Shown here one piece after another: positions 7,315-16,650 of a stretch of 40,619 bases of DNA; the stretch's first letter is position 1; the number at the start of each line of letters is the position of its first letter. This stretch comes from Treponema sp. GTDB lineage: Bacteria > Spirochaetota > Spirochaetia > Treponematales > Treponemataceae. The notes beneath the pieces are model-generated. The model ran no database searches. It had not been told where the DNA came from and saw nothing but the letters and a program-made list of their open reading frames with translations. The stretch covers positions 1 through 40,619 of the forward strand of contig PDOP01000005.1 of the NCBI GenBank assembly GCA_002749205.1, given 5' to 3'. Position numbers and translations under genes: made by a program.

Positions 7315-9378
7315 TTATACCCTAAATTTAGAAACCTCATCTGAAAGACTTTTGATGCTGTCTTTATTTTTATGCGTTAAGTCGGTTACTTCCTGCACAG
7401 CATTCGCTATTTGTCTGGCTCCGGCAGCCATTTCATTCATACTGTTGTTTATGGCTTGTGAAAGCTCATCAAGCGTTCTCATTTCGATTGCAACTTGTTC
7501 ACTGCCGCTTAGCATTTCTTGCGAGCCTTGTTTTACTTCACTGGTTACGGCATTGACATTTTTTACGAGCGAAAGTAAAGACGAGCTTTGTTGCCTTCTG
7601 GCTGTCAGTATTTCCATCATTTCATCGTTCATAGCTTTTACATCGCTTACCTTCTCGAAAATAGAAGTAAAGGTTTCATTGATGTTTTTAGACGACTGTG
7701 AAACAGTCTCAATTTCGCTACGCAGATTTTTCAGTGTGGCTGTGATAACCTTACCTTGTACACTTGACTCTTCGGCAAGTTTACGGATTTCATCGGCAAC
7801 AACGGCAAAACCTTTGCCGGAATCTCCTGCGTGGGCTGCCTCGATTGCCGCATTCATAGCCAAAAGATTTGTCTGGCTTGCAATGTTTTGTATGATTGCC
7901 GTTGCCTCCAAAAGACTTCCCGATTCTTCGGTGATTTTTTCTACCTCTTTACCGGAAATAGTTATAACATCTTTTCCTTTCGAGGATTCTTCTACCAGCT
8001 TGCTAATAAGCTCTGTGTTCTTGGTAAGAACTTTTTTGGAATTATCGCTTGTTTGTTCACTTACAGTGATAACATCTACCAGATCTTTTATACTTATCGC
8101 TTGTCGGGTTATACCGCTGTTAAGTTGGTTGATGGAGCGGGTAATCTGCTCCATTGTTGCCGATGTTTCGGTTACGCTGGTGGTTTGGTTTATAATCTGG
8201 TCTTTTACTCCTCGAATATTTGCACTTATTTGGTTTACGGAGCTTGCTGTTTCGTCCATATTGGTTGAAAGCTCCTGACCTGCCGTGGACATATTTTCGG
8301 TATTATTTAAAACAGATTTTATGGAAAGCCCGATTTTTTTGATTGTTTGATTAAAATAGTTTGACAGGTCTGATATTTCATCTCTTCCCGTTACCGGCAA
8401 TCTTACAGTTAAGTCTCCGTCTCCGTGTGCTATGTTTTTTAAATGTGCAACTACCTTGATAATCGGGTGTGTAATTTTTTTGACCAGAATATATAAAACT
8501 GTGAGTATAATAAAAATTGCTATGGCACAAGATGTAAAAAAAGCAAAAAGCATTTTATGAACAGGTGCCATAACTTCATCTACCGGAACAGTAAGAACAT
8601 ACCTCCAGTTTGTATTGGTTACAGGTTGCGTAATACAATAACAATCTTTGCCGTTGATATTGTATTCAAAAAATTCTTTATTTTTTGAAAGCAGCTTTTT
8701 TCCGAAGTCGGCAAATTTTCCGTCTTCTATTTCAAAGATGTTTTGTTTTGCGGTATAGTCGTTGTCTACAACAAAGCCGCCTTTACCGGTGATTATCGAT
8801 GCCTTTGTTCCCGAATAGGCAAAAATTTCTTCTTCAAGTATTTCTTTTAGCTGACTTAAACTAAAGTCTATTGCTATAACGCCTTTCAGCTTACCGTTGA
8901 TTCTATTTGCTTTTGCAAGTGCTATTGTTGGCTCATTTGTGGCACCGGAAATATAAATTTCAGATGCAAAAAAGCCTTCGGTTTTTTCGGCTCCAATATA
9001 CCATGGTCGTGCTAAAGCATTCCAATCGCTGTCGGGTACCCAGCCTGAGCCGTCTATAAATGTTGCATCGCTGTAGGCATAATATACATCTTGAAACGCA
9101 GGATTGGTTTGGGTTACATTTTCAAGTGAAGTTTTAAGATTGGTGTATTCTCTTGAATTAAAATCCAATGCAGCGTTTACGGATTCAAGTGTGTTGGTTG
9201 CCTGTACCAGATTGAGCCAAATTTGAGCACTTGCATGTTTGGCGGTTAAAATCATTTTTTCCTGTACATTTTTTTCTAATATTTTAGAACTCCATATACC
9301 GAAAAAAAGCATTAAAAAAAGAAAAACTATAACAAAAAGCGGAATTAACAGCCCTAGAAATTTTGTTTTTATCTTCAT
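7315..9378 (-). CDS. Methyl-accepting chemotaxis protein with dCache sensor
   Basis: Transmembrane chemoreceptor of 687 aa. Transmembrane helix 1 is at about 8-28, then a periplasmic double-Cache domain at about 35-275, helix 2 at about 277-299, a HAMP domain at about 300-352, and a cytoplasmic signalling coiled coil. The conserved tip [20 protein letters not shown] is near residue 498. In the Cache domain R124, W126, Y127, Y142 and D171 have the spacing of the known amino-acid-binding motif of dCache receptors, with W119 in place of the usual Tyr. An amino-acid ligand is therefore likely. The start at 9378 has CCTCCC (9387-9392, GGGAGG on the coding strand). There is no CheW or CheA gene nearby, so it acts in trans with the central chemotaxis system. 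Confidence 0.93.
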   Translation of the reverse strand: MKIKTKFLGLLIPLFVIVFLFLMLFFGIWSSKILEKNVQEKMILTAKHASAQIWLNLVQATNTLESVNAALDFNSREYTNLKTSLENVTQTNPAFQDVYYAYSDATFIDGSGWVPDSDWNALARPWYIGAEKTEGFFASEIYISGATNEPTIALAKANRINGKLKGVIAIDFSLSQLKEILEEEIFAYSGTKASIITGKGGFVVDNDYTAKQNIFEIEDGKFADFGKKLLSKNKEFFEYNINGKDCYCITQPVTNTNWRYVLTVPVDEVMAPVHKMLFAFFTSCAIAIFIILTVLYILVKKITHPIIKVVAHLKNIAHGDGDLTVRLPVTGRDEISDLSNYFNQTIKKIGLSIKSVLNNTENMSTAGQELSTNMDETASSVNQISANIRGVKDQIINQTTSVTETSATMEQITRSINQLNSGITRQAISIKDLVDVITVSEQTSDNSKKVLTKNTELISKLVEESSKGKDVITISGKEVEKITEESGSLLEATAIIQNIASQTNLLAMNAAIEAAHAGDSGKGFAVVADEIRKLAEESSVQGKVITATLKNLRSEIETVSQSSKNINETFTSIFEKVSDVKAMNDEMMEILTARRQQSSSLLSLVKNVNAVTSEVKQGSQEMLSGSEQVAIEMRTLDELSQAINNSMNEMAAGARQIANAVQEVTDLTHKNKDSIKSLSDEVSKFRV

Positions 9379-9580
9379 AAATATATCCTCCCATAAGTTT
9401 ATTTCTATGTGTAAGCGGCGGGTAAATTTTTAAAATATGTTTAAGTCGACTTTTATAATTAACTTTACGATTAAAGTAATATCTTTTATTTTTTAATACC
9501 CTGTGCCTGTTCATTATAATAAAATTTTATATAATATTCAACAGGAATTTTAAATATTTTTTTGATTTTTTTTTGATTTA

Positions 9581-9758
9581 AAAGCGGGGTAAAAAAAGAA
9601 ATCCGGAGTGCTTTCATTTCGCTCAAATACTGTTGTGGCGAGCGCCGTCTATCCTTTTGCTCGATTGTTTTTTTAAGTAAAGGTGGTTGGAGCGACAGCG
9701 GAAAACACCGCTTATTTTGCAAAAAAGAGCAAAAGATTATGCGGCGGGAGCGGGTTGC
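9581..9758 (-). repeat. Dispersed intergenic repeat, copy B
   Basis: Inverted relative to copy A; read on the minus strand it starts GCAACCCGCTCCCGCCGC. It shares the core GGTTGGAGCGACAGCGGAAA (9683-9702) with copies E and F2, the arm ATCCTTTTGCTC (9650-9661) and the distal block with CACTCCGG. It is the main content of the 522-base gap between the chemoreceptor and arcC. The rest of that gap holds the hairpin at 9761-9791 and the arcC promoter. I saw no convincing promoter for the chemoreceptor. Confidence 0.75.
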
Positions 9759-9760
9759 AG

Positions 9761-9791
9761 AGAAATCACACAAAATGTGTGATTTCTTTTT
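9761..9791 (+). terminator. Strong hairpin with T-run beside repeat B
   Basis: AGAAATCACACA (9761-9772), loop AAA, TGTGTGATTTCT (9776-9787), then a T-run to 9791. It has the form of a plus-strand terminator, but no plus-strand gene lies just upstream, only repeat B. It shields arcC from read-through or belongs to the repeat. Confidence 0.7.
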
Positions 9792-9832
9792 AGTTAAATT
9801 TACTGAAGCTAAAATAAATTTGAATTTATGGC

Positions 9833-9861
9833 TTGATTTTTTTTTTATAAAATATTAGAAT
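9833..9861 (+). promoter_or_regulatory. arcC promoter
   Basis: TTGATT (9833-9838), 17-base spacer, TAGAAT (9856-9861). The predicted start near 9868 gives a leader of about 33 bases that contains the GGAG ribosome-binding site (9889-9892). Confidence 0.6.
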
Positions 9862-9900
9862 TCGGTTTCTTTTATTTTAGATTAGTTTGGAGTAGAAATT

Positions 9901-10833
9901 ATGGGAAAAAGGATTGTAATTGCGTTGGGCGGAAATGCGTTGGGTAAAAATTTGGAAGAGCAACGAAAGGCTGTTAAGTTGACTGCGAAGCCTATTGCTG
10001 ATTTGGTTGAGGAAGGAAATGAGGTGATTATTTCGCACGGTAACGGCCCGCAGGTTGGCATGATTCATATTGCGATGTCCGAGCATCATAAAGCAAATCC
10101 TGCAACTTCGCCGGCGGATTTGGCTGTGTCTGTTGCAATGAGCCAGGGTTATATCGGATCTGATTTGCAGGCTGCTATAAGGCAGGAGCTTTTGGACAGG
10201 GGTATTAAAAAACCGGTCAGTACGATTGTTACTCAGGTTGTTGTCGATAAAAATGATCCGGCTTTTAAAAAGCCAACAAAGCCTATTGGCAGTTTTATGA
10301 GTAAGGAAGAAGCCGATGAGCTTATTGCCAAGGGTGAGCCTGTTGTAGAGGATGCAGGAAGGGGGTATCGCAAGGTTGTTGCGTCTCCAAAGCCTGTTGA
10401 AATTGCAGAAATTGAAACTGTAAGAGCCCTTTCAAATGCAGGGCAGGTTGTCATCACTTGTGGTGGCGGCGGTATTCCAGTGGTAAAGGATGGCAATTTT
10501 TTAAAGACAATTCCTGCCGTTATCGATAAGGATTTCGCAAGTGCAAAACTTGCTGAAGATTTGGATGCGGATTGTTTGATTATTTTGACTGCTGTTGAAA
10601 AGGTTGCTGTTAATTTTAATAAGCCAAATCAGGAGTGGCTGTCAGAGATTTCTGTTGACAGGGCAAAAGAGTTAATCGCTGAGGGGCATTTTGCGCCTGG
10701 CTCAATGTTGCCTAAAGTTGAAGCCGCGATGAGTTTTGCGGAAAACAAAAAAGGCGGTTTTGCGTTAATTACTTTGTTGGAAAAAGCAAAAGACGGTATT
10801 GAAGGCAAAACAGGTACCATTATTAAAATGTAG
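9901..10833 (+). CDS. arcC: Carbamate kinase
   Basis: Transfers phosphate from carbamoyl phosphate to ADP, the ATP-yielding last step of arginine deiminase-type fermentation, in the cytosol. The amino-acid-kinase-fold start IVIALGGNALG, SHGNGPQVGMI and the late motif FAPGSMLPKVEAAMSF are diagnostic. The 310-aa length is typical. GGAG lies eight bases before ATG. Arginine deiminase and ornithine carbamoyltransferase genes are not adjacent, so it is a single-gene unit closed by the terminator at 10872-10911. Arginine as energy source is inferred from the family. Confidence 0.96.
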   Translation: MGKRIVIALGGNALGKNLEEQRKAVKLTAKPIADLVEEGNEVIISHGNGPQVGMIHIAMSEHHKANPATSPADLAVSVAMSQGYIGSDLQAAIRQELLDRGIKKPVSTIVTQVVVDKNDPAFKKPTKPIGSFMSKEEADELIAKGEPVVEDAGRGYRKVVASPKPVEIAEIETVRALSNAGQVVITCGGGGIPVVKDGNFLKTIPAVIDKDFASAKLAEDLDADCLIILTAVEKVAVNFNKPNQEWLSEISVDRAKELIAEGHFAPGSMLPKVEAAMSFAENKKGGFALITLLEKAKDGIEGKTGTIIKM

Positions 10834-10871
10834 ATTTGAGTAAATTGCACTTCTTGATTGAAGATTAACGG

Positions 10872-10911
10872 GCATTTTGTAAAAATTAAATTTTTACAAA
10901 ATGCTTTTTTT
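10872..10911 (+). terminator. Terminator after arcC
   Basis: GCATTTTGTAAAAAT (10872-10886) pairs with ATTTTTACAAAATGC (10890-10904), a 15-bp stem, followed by a T7 run at 10905-10911. It lies between two convergent genes. Confidence 0.9.
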
Positions 10912-12673
10912 ATTTTTCGCCCATCAGCTGTTTTAGTTCAAGCATTTCGTTTAGAAGCTCTGTTCTGCCTTTTTTGCTCAGCTCATCGGGAAGCATTTCT
11001 TTGCTGGTGCATTCAAGTGCGGCAACTATGTTTTGCAACTCTATTTCGTATGGGTAGGTAGGCGGTATAAAATCGGCGATTGTTGCCAGTAAGTCTTTTG
11101 TTGTAATCATAACTCGGTTTTCCGATGATGCCTGCATTCTGGCACGGACTAGTATTGATTCAATGTCTGCACCGGATACTGAAAATTTAATCGAGCGAAC
11201 AATTTTTGCAAAGTCAACTTCGCTGCCTTTAATTCTGAGTTTTTTTTGCAATGTTTTGAAAAGCTCAATTTTTTCATTGGTGTTTTGCGGGTAAAATAAT
11301 GCAAGATGTTCTTCTGCACGTCCTTGTCGTTTTAGGTCAATAGGTATTAAGTCGGGGCGGGATGTGATTAAAAACCAGATGATTTTTCCCCTGTATTCGG
11401 TATTGCCCATGAAGTTAATTAATTGTGCGACAAGTCCTGCGTTTTCAGTAGGGGCATCTTTTCCCCGCCCGCCGGCTAAAATCATATCGGCCTCATCAAT
11501 CATTACCGCTACAGGCGACATTGCTTTTAGGATTGTAAGTATTTTTTCCAAGCCGGATTCTGCGGAGTCTTTCCATCTTGATTGCAGGTTTTTCAGTTTG
11601 ACCATTGGAACACCAATTTCGTTTGCAAATGCGGAAACCATGAATGTTTTTCCCGTGCCAATAGGCCCTGCGATTAGATAACCCATTGGCATAACTTCAA
11701 TACGCCCTGTTTTTAATGCCTTTGCCGCCAGTTTAAATCGCTTTTTTACGAATTCGTGACCTGCAATGTAATCAAGGTTGTGCTGTGTTAAAACAAATTC
11801 CAAAAGCCCGGCCGCTTCGGCTTCAATCATTTTGCGTTTTTTTTGAGTTAAGTAGTCTATCGTTATCGGCTTCTCATCTTGAAATGCTTCGCCAATCAAT
11901 TGTTTTAAGTTAAATAAATTCAGCCCCGATGAAAGTTTTCCCAAGGCTTCCACGCAAACACCTCTGTCCAATATCAGGTCTAAGTCTTTATCTTTTTTGT
12001 TTTTAATTGATCTTAAATAGTTGGTTCTTGTTTCTTCATCGGGCAATGGTATTTCTATTTTTACGGTTGTCGGAGAAGCGACAAGCCGGCAGTTTACATC
12101 GTTCAAATTTTCCGTAAGCATAATTATGGAAATGTCTTCGTCTGTGAATTTTGGGTCGTGAGACCATTTATGAAATGTAACAAAAGAATACCGGTCTACT
12201 TCATCAAGTTTACTGATTTCTGCGGCGGGAACAACTGCTTCGGCATAATCGATGATTAAAATAATTCGTAAGTTATGCCCGATTTTTTGCATAAAGTATG
12301 TTTCCAAAAATCTAAATGCTTCAAACGGATTTCGGGAAAAGAAATTTTTTGGATCTTCATTGGGGAAAAGTTTGCTCATAGTATTTATATAATCTTTGCG
12401 AACTTCTTTTAAACAAAAAGAAATGCCGGTTGACTTATTATAAAAAATAATTATGTCTTTGTTTCCAAAAATTACTTCGGCAATGTAGTCTTGAATTCGG
12501 ACAAACATAAACTGTCCCGCATCTATTTTGTGTGGCAAAAAATCTCTTATGTTACCGTGAACTAAATACAGGTTTGTTGTTTTGGAGCAGTACTTAATTG
12601 AAAGTTCTTGCGACCAAGGTGCCATATTATCTATAGTATCCCTGTTTTGCTTAATTAAATGCTGATTATTCAT
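10910..12673 (-). CDS. AAA-family ATPase with a degenerate N-terminal AAA-like half
   Basis: 587-aa cytosolic protein from ATG at 12673 (AAGGTGGG just upstream). The C-terminal AAA module is intact: Walker A GPIGTGKT at 336-343, Walker B VMIDEAD at 390-396, sensor-1-like TSRPD near 437, an Arg in GRAEEH near 452 and a sensor-2-like GADIES near 501. The N-terminal half has a Walker-B-like strand (IILIIDYAEAV, 137-147) but no P-loop, so it reads as an inactive AAA copy. This suggests a two-tier remodelling machine with one working ring. The substrate is unknown, and no partner gene is evident. A helicase gene lies 117 bases upstream on the same strand, but this gene has its own promoter. Confidence 0.85.
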   Translation of the reverse strand: MNNQHLIKQNRDTIDNMAPWSQELSIKYCSKTTNLYLVHGNIRDFLPHKIDAGQFMFVRIQDYIAEVIFGNKDIIIFYNKSTGISFCLKEVRKDYINTMSKLFPNEDPKNFFSRNPFEAFRFLETYFMQKIGHNLRIILIIDYAEAVVPAAEISKLDEVDRYSFVTFHKWSHDPKFTDEDISIIMLTENLNDVNCRLVASPTTVKIEIPLPDEETRTNYLRSIKNKKDKDLDLILDRGVCVEALGKLSSGLNLFNLKQLIGEAFQDEKPITIDYLTQKKRKMIEAEAAGLLEFVLTQHNLDYIAGHEFVKKRFKLAAKALKTGRIEVMPMGYLIAGPIGTGKTFMVSAFANEIGVPMVKLKNLQSRWKDSAESGLEKILTILKAMSPVAVMIDEADMILAGGRGKDAPTENAGLVAQLINFMGNTEYRGKIIWFLITSRPDLIPIDLKRQGRAEEHLALFYPQNTNEKIELFKTLQKKLRIKGSEVDFAKIVRSIKFSVSGADIESILVRARMQASSENRVMITTKDLLATIADFIPPTYPYEIELQNIVAALECTSKEMLPDELSKKGRTELLNEMLELKQLMGEK

Positions 12674-12692
12674 TTTATCCCACCTTAAAAAG

Positions 12693-12721
12693 AGTTTACC
12701 GCAAAATTTGCAAAAAATCAA
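12693..12721 (-). promoter_or_regulatory. Promoter of the AAA ATPase gene
   Basis: On the minus strand TTGATT (12721-12716), 17-base spacer, TAAACT (12698-12693). The predicted start near 12686 leaves a leader of about 13 bases made up almost entirely of the Shine-Dalgarno AAGGTGGG. Confidence 0.6.
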
Positions 12722-12790
12722 GTATACGCATTAAATCATGTTAAATCTAACCGAAAAAACAATTTTCAAAATCGCTTGTGGCAATTTCAA

Positions 12791-14782
12791 TTACGAGCTT
12801 GAAAACTTTTGTTTCATAGCTTCAAACATATCGGCAATGTTTTCTTGCTTGCTTTTAATATCAGGCTCATGATAAGTTACCAGCTCAACGGGAATTTCTT
12901 GAATGAAGCGGGAGGGTTCGCATTCTACGCTCATCTTCATTTTGTTTCGCGTCCTGCAACTGGTTAAATAAAGTTTATCCTGAGCACGGGTAATTGCAAC
13001 ATAAAAAAGCCGCCGCTCCTCTTCAATGTTGGATTCTGATTCTTCTAAACTGCGGGCATGAGGAATTATATCTTCTTCGACACCTGCGATGAAAACCACG
13101 GGAAACTCTAAGCCCTTCGATGCGTGGATTGTCATGATATTGACCTCTCCTTTATCCTCTTTACTCATATCATCTCTGCTTAATAATGTAATACGATTAA
13201 GATAATTATAAAGTGTCGGGTTTAGGGTGTCGGGGTTTTTCTCCCATTCGTCAATCGATTGAATTAAATGCTCGATATTTAAAAACTTAAACCGTGCGGC
13301 TTTTTCGTTTTTTTGATATTCCTGATTAAGATAATCAAAATATTTAATTGACTCAACAAGTTTGCGAACCTTTTGTGCAAGCCCGCTTCCCGATAAAAGT
13401 TTTTTACGCTCATCTGTAATTAACTCCGTAAAAGCGACAAGATCCGACAAGCTTTTTTCGCGGACGGTTTTATCTGATGTATGCAGAAGTTTATTGATTG
13501 CAAATCTGAGTGTGCAATTGTTTTCGGTTGCAATTTCCGAAATAAGCTCAATAGTTTTTTTACCGATACCACGGCGGGGAGTGTTTATAATTCGCAAAAG
13601 ATTTACATCATCATCAGGATTTGCTATTACGCGTAAATAACTGATAACATCTTTTATTTCTTTGCGCTGAAAAAAACTTGTGCCGCCTGACATTCTATAA
13701 GGAATGTTTGACTCCAAAAAAGATTCTTCTAACGGACGGGTTAAACTGTTTGTTCTAAGCAGAACGCCGAAATCGGAATAACTTCGGTTACCGTGAAGCC
13801 TTTCGGTTAAAATGCTTTCTGCAATAAAATCCGCTTCGGCAGTTTCATTTTCGGGAATAAAAATTTGAATTGGTTTACCCGAGCCGTTTCCCGACCAGAG
13901 TGCTTTTTCTTTTCGGTTTGTATTGTTTGCAATAACACCGTTTGCGGCGGCGAGAATTGTTTCAGTGGAGCGATAGTTTTGCTCCAATTTTATTTCAAGC
14001 AAATTTGGAAAGTCTCGCTCAAACATTTTAATATTTTCAAAATTGGCACCGCGCCAAGAATAAATTGACTGGTCATCATCTCCTACAACGCAAATGTTTT
14101 TATCGGCAATGAGCTTCATAAAATTGTATTGTTGAATACTTGTATCCTGAAATTCATCGACCATAACATATTTGAACCTTTGCCGATACTGCTCCAACAC
14201 ATCCGGGTGATTTTGAAAAAGCCTGATTGGAAGCACAATCAAATCATCAAAGTCAACTGCATTATACAACTTCAAACAGGACTGATACTCATTATAAAGC
14301 TCTTTGTAAATCACCTGTGAATTGTCCCAAGTTTTTATACCCGTCTTAATTTGCGAAAACAAACTGCTGATTTTATAAACATCTAAAGCATCTTGCGAAA
14401 ATTTTAATTCGCGCGCGCAATCTTTAATCAACTGATTTTTATCCGTCTCATCGTAAATACTGAAATTCGCACGCCAGCCGAGCTCTTGAATATGCTCACG
14501 CAAAACCTGCACACCAAAAGCGTGAAAAGTACTTACATTCAAATTTTGCAACTTCAATCCGGTTAAATCTTTCACCCTATCACGCATCTCTCGTGCGGCC
14601 TTATTCGTAAAAGTCAACGCCAAAATATGCGACTGCGGAATACCGTGCGACAACATATTTGCAATTCTAAAAGTAATAACCCGCGTCTTTCCCGAGCCCG
14701 CACCTGCAATAATCAACACTGCCCCGTCAATTGACTCGACAGCCTTTAATTGTTCGGGGTTTAACTCATTTTCTAAATTCAT
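12791..14782 (-). CDS. UvrD/PcrA-type superfamily 1A DNA helicase
   Basis: 3'-5' DNA helicase for repair and for clearing replication forks. Motifs appear in order: Q motif LNPEQLKAV, Walker A AGAGSGKT (26-33), TFTNKAAREMR, motif II DEFQDT (209-214), motif III GDDDQSIYSWRG (234-245), motif IV EQNYRS, motif V TIHASKGLEF and motif VI FYVAITRAQ. The 663-aa length is somewhat shorter than most UvrD/PcrA proteins. UvrD, PcrA and Rep cannot be told apart here. The start ATG at 14782 has no Shine-Dalgarno, and TATTAT lies eight bases upstream. The AAA gene follows downstream on the same strand. Confidence 0.92.
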   Translation of the reverse strand: MNLENELNPEQLKAVESIDGAVLIIAGAGSGKTRVITFRIANMLSHGIPQSHILALTFTNKAAREMRDRVKDLTGLKLQNLNVSTFHAFGVQVLREHIQELGWRANFSIYDETDKNQLIKDCARELKFSQDALDVYKISSLFSQIKTGIKTWDNSQVIYKELYNEYQSCLKLYNAVDFDDLIVLPIRLFQNHPDVLEQYRQRFKYVMVDEFQDTSIQQYNFMKLIADKNICVVGDDDQSIYSWRGANFENIKMFERDFPNLLEIKLEQNYRSTETILAAANGVIANNTNRKEKALWSGNGSGKPIQIFIPENETAEADFIAESILTERLHGNRSYSDFGVLLRTNSLTRPLEESFLESNIPYRMSGGTSFFQRKEIKDVISYLRVIANPDDDVNLLRIINTPRRGIGKKTIELISEIATENNCTLRFAINKLLHTSDKTVREKSLSDLVAFTELITDERKKLLSGSGLAQKVRKLVESIKYFDYLNQEYQKNEKAARFKFLNIEHLIQSIDEWEKNPDTLNPTLYNYLNRITLLSRDDMSKEDKGEVNIMTIHASKGLEFPVVFIAGVEEDIIPHARSLEESESNIEEERRLFYVAITRAQDKLYLTSCRTRNKMKMSVECEPSRFIQEIPVELVTYHEPDIKSKQENIADMFEAMKQKFSSS

Positions 14783-14790
14783 GGCTCATG

Positions 14791-14796
14791 ATAATA
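14791..14796 (-). promoter_or_regulatory. Possible -10 box eight bases before uvrD start
   Basis: TATTAT on the minus strand lies eight bases before the ATG at 14782, and no ribosome-binding site is present. A convincing -35 box was not found, so this is a weaker example of the leaderless layout. Confidence 0.4.
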
Positions 14797-14850
14797 ACAT
14801 AAACAACAAAAATATAAAAGACATTTTCATAAATTTGTCGCTAACGCTCT

Positions 14851-15058
14851 GTAACCCGACGGGCGAGCATAATCTTTTTTTTGCTTCTTAAAATTTTTTT
14901 CAAGCAATGTTTCTTGCGAAAATTGCCAATGAAAATAATCGGGGCAAAAAAAAGGATAGACTTCGCCCGTCCACGCACGCGCTAAACGAGTTGACGAGAA
15001 AAATCAAAAAATGATTTTTCTCTGCTACTGTCCGGTGTTCTTTTAAGTTTAACGAAGC
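14851..15058 (+). repeat. Dispersed intergenic repeat, copy C
   Basis: Begins GTAACCCGACGGGCGAGC then ATAATCTTTT. It has the facing arm CAAAAAAAAGGATAGAC, then TTCGCCCG, GCTAAACG and a distal block TCCGGTGTTCTTTTAAGTTT that matches copy A. An extra hairpin, GAGAAAAATCA/TGATTTTTCTC (14996-15022), sits inside the distal part. It fills the gap of about 300 bases between uvrD and malQ. No gene is visible. Confidence 0.7.
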
Positions 15059-15087
15059 AAAGCCCCGGTTTTTATTTAACCACCAAA

Positions 15088-16602
15088 CTAAATGCGCCCG
15101 TAAGTTTTCAGCATATCGCGTATTATAAAGGTCTGTTTTTGTAAATCCGCAAATTGGGCTTCAGTCATTCGCCAAACCCAACCTCCCGTTTTAGACGGGT
15201 GATTCATACGAGCCTTATCGTCTAAATTTAAAAAATCCTGCACAGGGGCAATTGCGATTTTGGCAATGCTTGCAACAATACTTTGAATACAGGCAAATGA
15301 AAACTCATCTTTGTTTTTTATGTTTAGATATTTTAATGCGAATTCTATTTCCTGCTTATCTGCATAGTTAAGCCAACCTTGCATTGTCGAATTATCATGT
15401 GTGCCTGTATATGCAACACAATTGGTTGTAGTAAAATTATGCGGTAAATATTCGCTTTCGGCATTCGGATTAAATGCAAACTGCAAAACTTTCATGCCCG
15501 GGTATCCTGTGTTATCTCTTAATTTTAGCACAGCATCGTCTAACAAGCCTAAGTCTTCGGCAATTACAGGGAGGTGCCCCAATTTTTTTTCTAAGCTCTT
15601 AAAAAACGAAATACCCGGCCCTTTTTTCCACGAGCCGTTTTTTGCAGTTAAATCGCCTGAAGGTATAGCCCAAAATGATTCAAACCCCCTGAAGTGGTCA
15701 AGTCGCAAATAATCGAATAATTGCAGATTGCATGAAATGCGTTTTAGCCACCATTCTTGGTTTGTTTCTTCCATATATCGCCAATTATACAAGGGGTTAC
15801 CCCATAACTGCCCGTCAGCACTGAAATAATCGGGAGGGCAGCCTCCGACAAAAGTCGGCATTCGGTTTTCATCGAAGAGAAAACATTCGGGTTGTACCCA
15901 ACAATCCGCACTGTCGTGTGCACTGTAGATAGGTAAATCCCCGATTATTCGAACGCCCTTACTGTTTGCATATTCTTTTAACGCAAACCATTGCTTCAAA
16001 AAAAGCCATTGCACGAATTTGTGAAATTCAATTTCAGAAAAATGTTTTATTTTAAATTTTTCTGTTTCAACTGTGTCGCGAAATTTAACGGCTTTTTCCT
16101 GCTCATACCAAGGGGCTCGGTTGTGCGTTTTCATTGCGGCAAAAAGGGCGTAGTCTTCAATACCAGATTTAAAGTGTTTTGCTTTTGTGTTAAAAAATTC
16201 GTTTATTTCGGATCGCTCGCTTTTTATAAATGCTTTTCGCAAAACAGAAAAGCGGTTTTGATATAGCTTTCCAAAATCAACTTTATCGGGTGAATTGCCA
16301 AAATCCGCATCGGCTAAATCTTCGGCGGTTAAAAACCCTTCGTTTTTAAGAATGGTTAAATCAATTAAGTACGGGTTTCCGGCAAATGACGAAAAACACT
16401 GATATGGCGAATCACCGTAACCTGTCGGACCCAATGGTAAAACCTGCCAATATTTAAAACCTGCTTGAGAAAGAAAATCAATAAATTTAATTGCGGCATT
16501 TCCGAATGTGCCAATTCCGTATTTTGAAGGCAGGCAAGTAATGTGCATCAATATGCCTGCACCGCGCTCATTTAAATTTTCGCTTTTCAAATTTGTATTC
16601 AT
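15088..16602 (-). CDS. malQ: 4-alpha-glucanotransferase (amylomaltase)
   Basis: GH77 enzyme that transfers alpha-1,4-glucan segments between maltodextrins, used in glycogen or maltose metabolism in the cytosol. The N-terminus RGAGILMHITCLPSKYGIG is typical. The catalytic residues are visible: nucleophile Asp302 in RLDHFRGF, acid/base Glu349 in VIAEDLG and Asp403 in TGTHDNSTM. The 504-aa length is normal. The start at 16602 has no Shine-Dalgarno, and the promoter sits so close that the leader would be about four bases. No glycogen genes are adjacent. Confidence 0.95.
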   Translation of the reverse strand: MNTNLKSENLNERGAGILMHITCLPSKYGIGTFGNAAIKFIDFLSQAGFKYWQVLPLGPTGYGDSPYQCFSSFAGNPYLIDLTILKNEGFLTAEDLADADFGNSPDKVDFGKLYQNRFSVLRKAFIKSERSEINEFFNTKAKHFKSGIEDYALFAAMKTHNRAPWYEQEKAVKFRDTVETEKFKIKHFSEIEFHKFVQWLFLKQWFALKEYANSKGVRIIGDLPIYSAHDSADCWVQPECFLFDENRMPTFVGGCPPDYFSADGQLWGNPLYNWRYMEETNQEWWLKRISCNLQLFDYLRLDHFRGFESFWAIPSGDLTAKNGSWKKGPGISFFKSLEKKLGHLPVIAEDLGLLDDAVLKLRDNTGYPGMKVLQFAFNPNAESEYLPHNFTTTNCVAYTGTHDNSTMQGWLNYADKQEIEFALKYLNIKNKDEFSFACIQSIVASIAKIAIAPVQDFLNLDDKARMNHPSKTGGWVWRMTEAQFADLQKQTFIIRDMLKTYGRI

Positions 16603-16613
16603 AGTTAAAAAAA

Positions 16614-16642
16614 AGTATAATTGAAAGCCCGAATATTTTCAA
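16614..16642 (-). promoter_or_regulatory. malQ promoter with very short leader
   Basis: On the minus strand TTGAAA (16642-16637), 17-base spacer, TATACT (16619-16614). The ATG is 11 bases past the -10 box, so the leader would be about four bases with no Shine-Dalgarno. Confidence 0.7.
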
Positions 16643-16650
16643 TAGCTTAA

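Noticed and set aside
7280..8278. Long plus-strand open frame of 332 codons
   Set aside because: It lies antisense to the chemoreceptor coding region, has a Ser/Leu/Phe-rich composition typical of a shadow frame, and has no ribosome-binding site.
9430..9480. Sigma-28 type promoter for the first chemoreceptor
   Set aside because: TAAAG and GTCGACTT appear on the minus strand, but the spacing and the second box do not fit the flagellar consensus.
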